64,000 nucleotides of DNA from positions 558,001-622,000 of the forward strand of contig NZ_JAALXT010000004.1 of NCBI RefSeq assembly GCF_011634775.1, read 5' to 3'. Under the pieces are notes generated by a model. It saw only the letters and a list, made by a program, of their open reading frames with translations. It was not told the DNA's origin and made no database searches. A program made the translations under genes and the position numbers. Source of the stretch: Thalassoroseus pseudoceratinae (GTDB lineage: Bacteria > Planctomycetota > Planctomycetia > Planctomycetales > Planctomycetaceae). The first letter of the stretch is position 1, and every line of letters begins with the position of its first letter. This document shows positions 63,275 to 64,000 of this stretch, piece by piece.

Positions 63275-63868
63275 TCAAACCGCAGTCGCCCGATACACAA
63301 CCTGATCGGGCGACATCTTCGCGGTCACCAATTCCCGCAGTCGTTTGGGGTCGTCTTCCCCGTCAAGCGATACGTCCGAAAACCAATGAATTGTATTCGG
63401 CTTTTTACAGAGAAGCACGCCATCGTCGAAAATCACGGCTTTAGAAAATGCGTGCCAGGGAATTTCGGCTTTCTCGTAGACCGATTCGATGAAAAACCCT
63501 TCGTCCGACAGGTGAACAGTGACATCATAATCAAGGTTCGGCATGTTCCGAATCCTGTTGGTTGAGAAGTGTTGCCCGACCATCGGGAGAACGAAAACCA
63601 CAAGGACCAGAACGAAAGAGACAACCAGTCCGAACTTTGGCATGTGATAGAACAATAATCCCAACAGGCCACTGACGATAAAAAGTATCCAGCTCCATGT
63701 GCCATCGCTGGGCCAACCTTCCGGTTGCTCACTCTGATACCGCTTCAAACTTTCCAAGTAAAGTTCGCCCGTGACTTGGAATGTTGCGGTCACGGTACCG
63801 GGAGATTTTGCATTCGGAACACCAATCTTTTCCGAGGATTCCGGGAATTGCGGTTCGCTGGGGTTCAC
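63275..63868 (-). CDS. YcxB-like membrane protein
   Basis: A 197-residue protein. Two TM helices lie at ~60-78 (WILFIVSGLLGLLFYH) and ~82-100 (LVVSFVLVLVVFVLPMVG). The soluble part (~105-190) has VTVHLSDEGFFIES, EIPWHAFSKAVIFDDGVLL and NTIHWFSDVSL. This pattern is typical of YcxB-like C-terminal domains. The start is GTG 63868 without a ribosome site. The last 130 bp of the window upstream of this gene show no gene I can support. Confidence 0.75.
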   Translation of the reverse strand: MNPSEPQFPESSEKIGVPNAKSPGTVTATFQVTGELYLESLKRYQSEQPEGWPSDGTWSWILFIVSGLLGLLFYHMPKFGLVVSFVLVLVVFVLPMVGQHFSTNRIRNMPNLDYDVTVHLSDEGFFIESVYEKAEIPWHAFSKAVIFDDGVLLCKKPNTIHWFSDVSLDGEDDPKRLRELVTAKMSPDQVVYRATAV

Positions 63869-64000
63869 GAGATTTGACAGGGAGTGAGGAACGGTTGTTG
63901 ACCAAAATCGGAACCAATCGGCCCAAGTATCGCTGGCTTTGACATAACGTCAATTCCCGATATCGAGATTTCCATAAACTTTGCCCTGGCCTAAGAGCTT

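Noticed and set aside
1-64000. CRISPR array, tRNA or rRNA genes, insertion sequence, phage genes
   Set aside because: I looked for regularly spaced repeats, cloverleaf-like sequences, transposase motifs and integrase genes and found none I could support.

Overview
The window looks like a chromosomal stretch of a planctomycete (Planctomycetales-like). The evidence is the gene families present together: a DUF1549/DUF1553 plus DUF1501 pair, a type IV pilin-like DUF1559 protein followed by a small lipoprotein, a DUF1080 protein, a beta-helix surface protein with a planctomycete-style N-terminus, and a MoxR/BatA/coiled-coil operon of the kind seen in this phylum. GTG and TTG starts are common. I see no rRNA, tRNA, CRISPR, transposase or phage gene. 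Genus cannot be fixed from the sequence alone.

Layout. Positions 1-1536: the end of a beta-CASP metallo-beta-lactamase nuclease, converging on a small coiled-coil protein. Positions 1866-12004 (minus): two exported TPR proteins, one of 2559 residues, that share an unusual Ig-like repeat. Positions 12100-15576 (minus): DUF1501 and DUF1549/DUF1553. Positions 15723-17927 (minus): a stripped-down GspE/PilB ATPase and a STAS-membrane fusion. Positions 18503-20464 (plus): two membrane-anchored coiled-coil proteins and a 46-residue membrane protein, closed by a strong bidirectional terminator. Positions 20565-21434: an SDR oxidoreductase. Positions 21707-29588 (plus): a DUF2868/DUF3482 GTPase pair, an exported M20 peptidase and RecG, with a palindromic repeat before recG. 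Positions 29824-34572: gmd, the beta-helix surface protein and coaD. Positions 34931-36969 (plus): two translationally coupled Hsp20 proteins and a D-threonine aldolase/D-serine dehydratase-fold enzyme.

Positions 36975-41502 (minus): EEP-family protein, DUF1080, STAS, class IV aminotransferase, SDR, an L7/L12-C-like small protein and a mini membrane protein. Positions 42070-46367 (plus): thrC, DUF1559, lipoprotein, DUF3124 and a small membrane protein. Positions 46416-61548 (minus): a seven-gene Bat-like operon, transcribed from an anti-sigma-like protein through a terpenoid-toroid protein, a BatA/vWA protein, a vWA/GATase-like protein, a membrane Ig-like protein and a 1330-residue coiled-coil protein to MoxR. 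Positions 61878-63868: DnaJ, a small membrane protein and a YcxB-like protein.

Most of the window is cell-envelope biology: exported TPR and beta-helix proteins, the Bat-like operon and the membrane-anchored coiled coils. The least explained parts are the two TPR/Ig-repeat giants, the 18503-20464 cassette and the Bat-like operon with its sigma-less anti-sigma gene. A functional link between these blocks is inference; the gene order and domain features are read directly.
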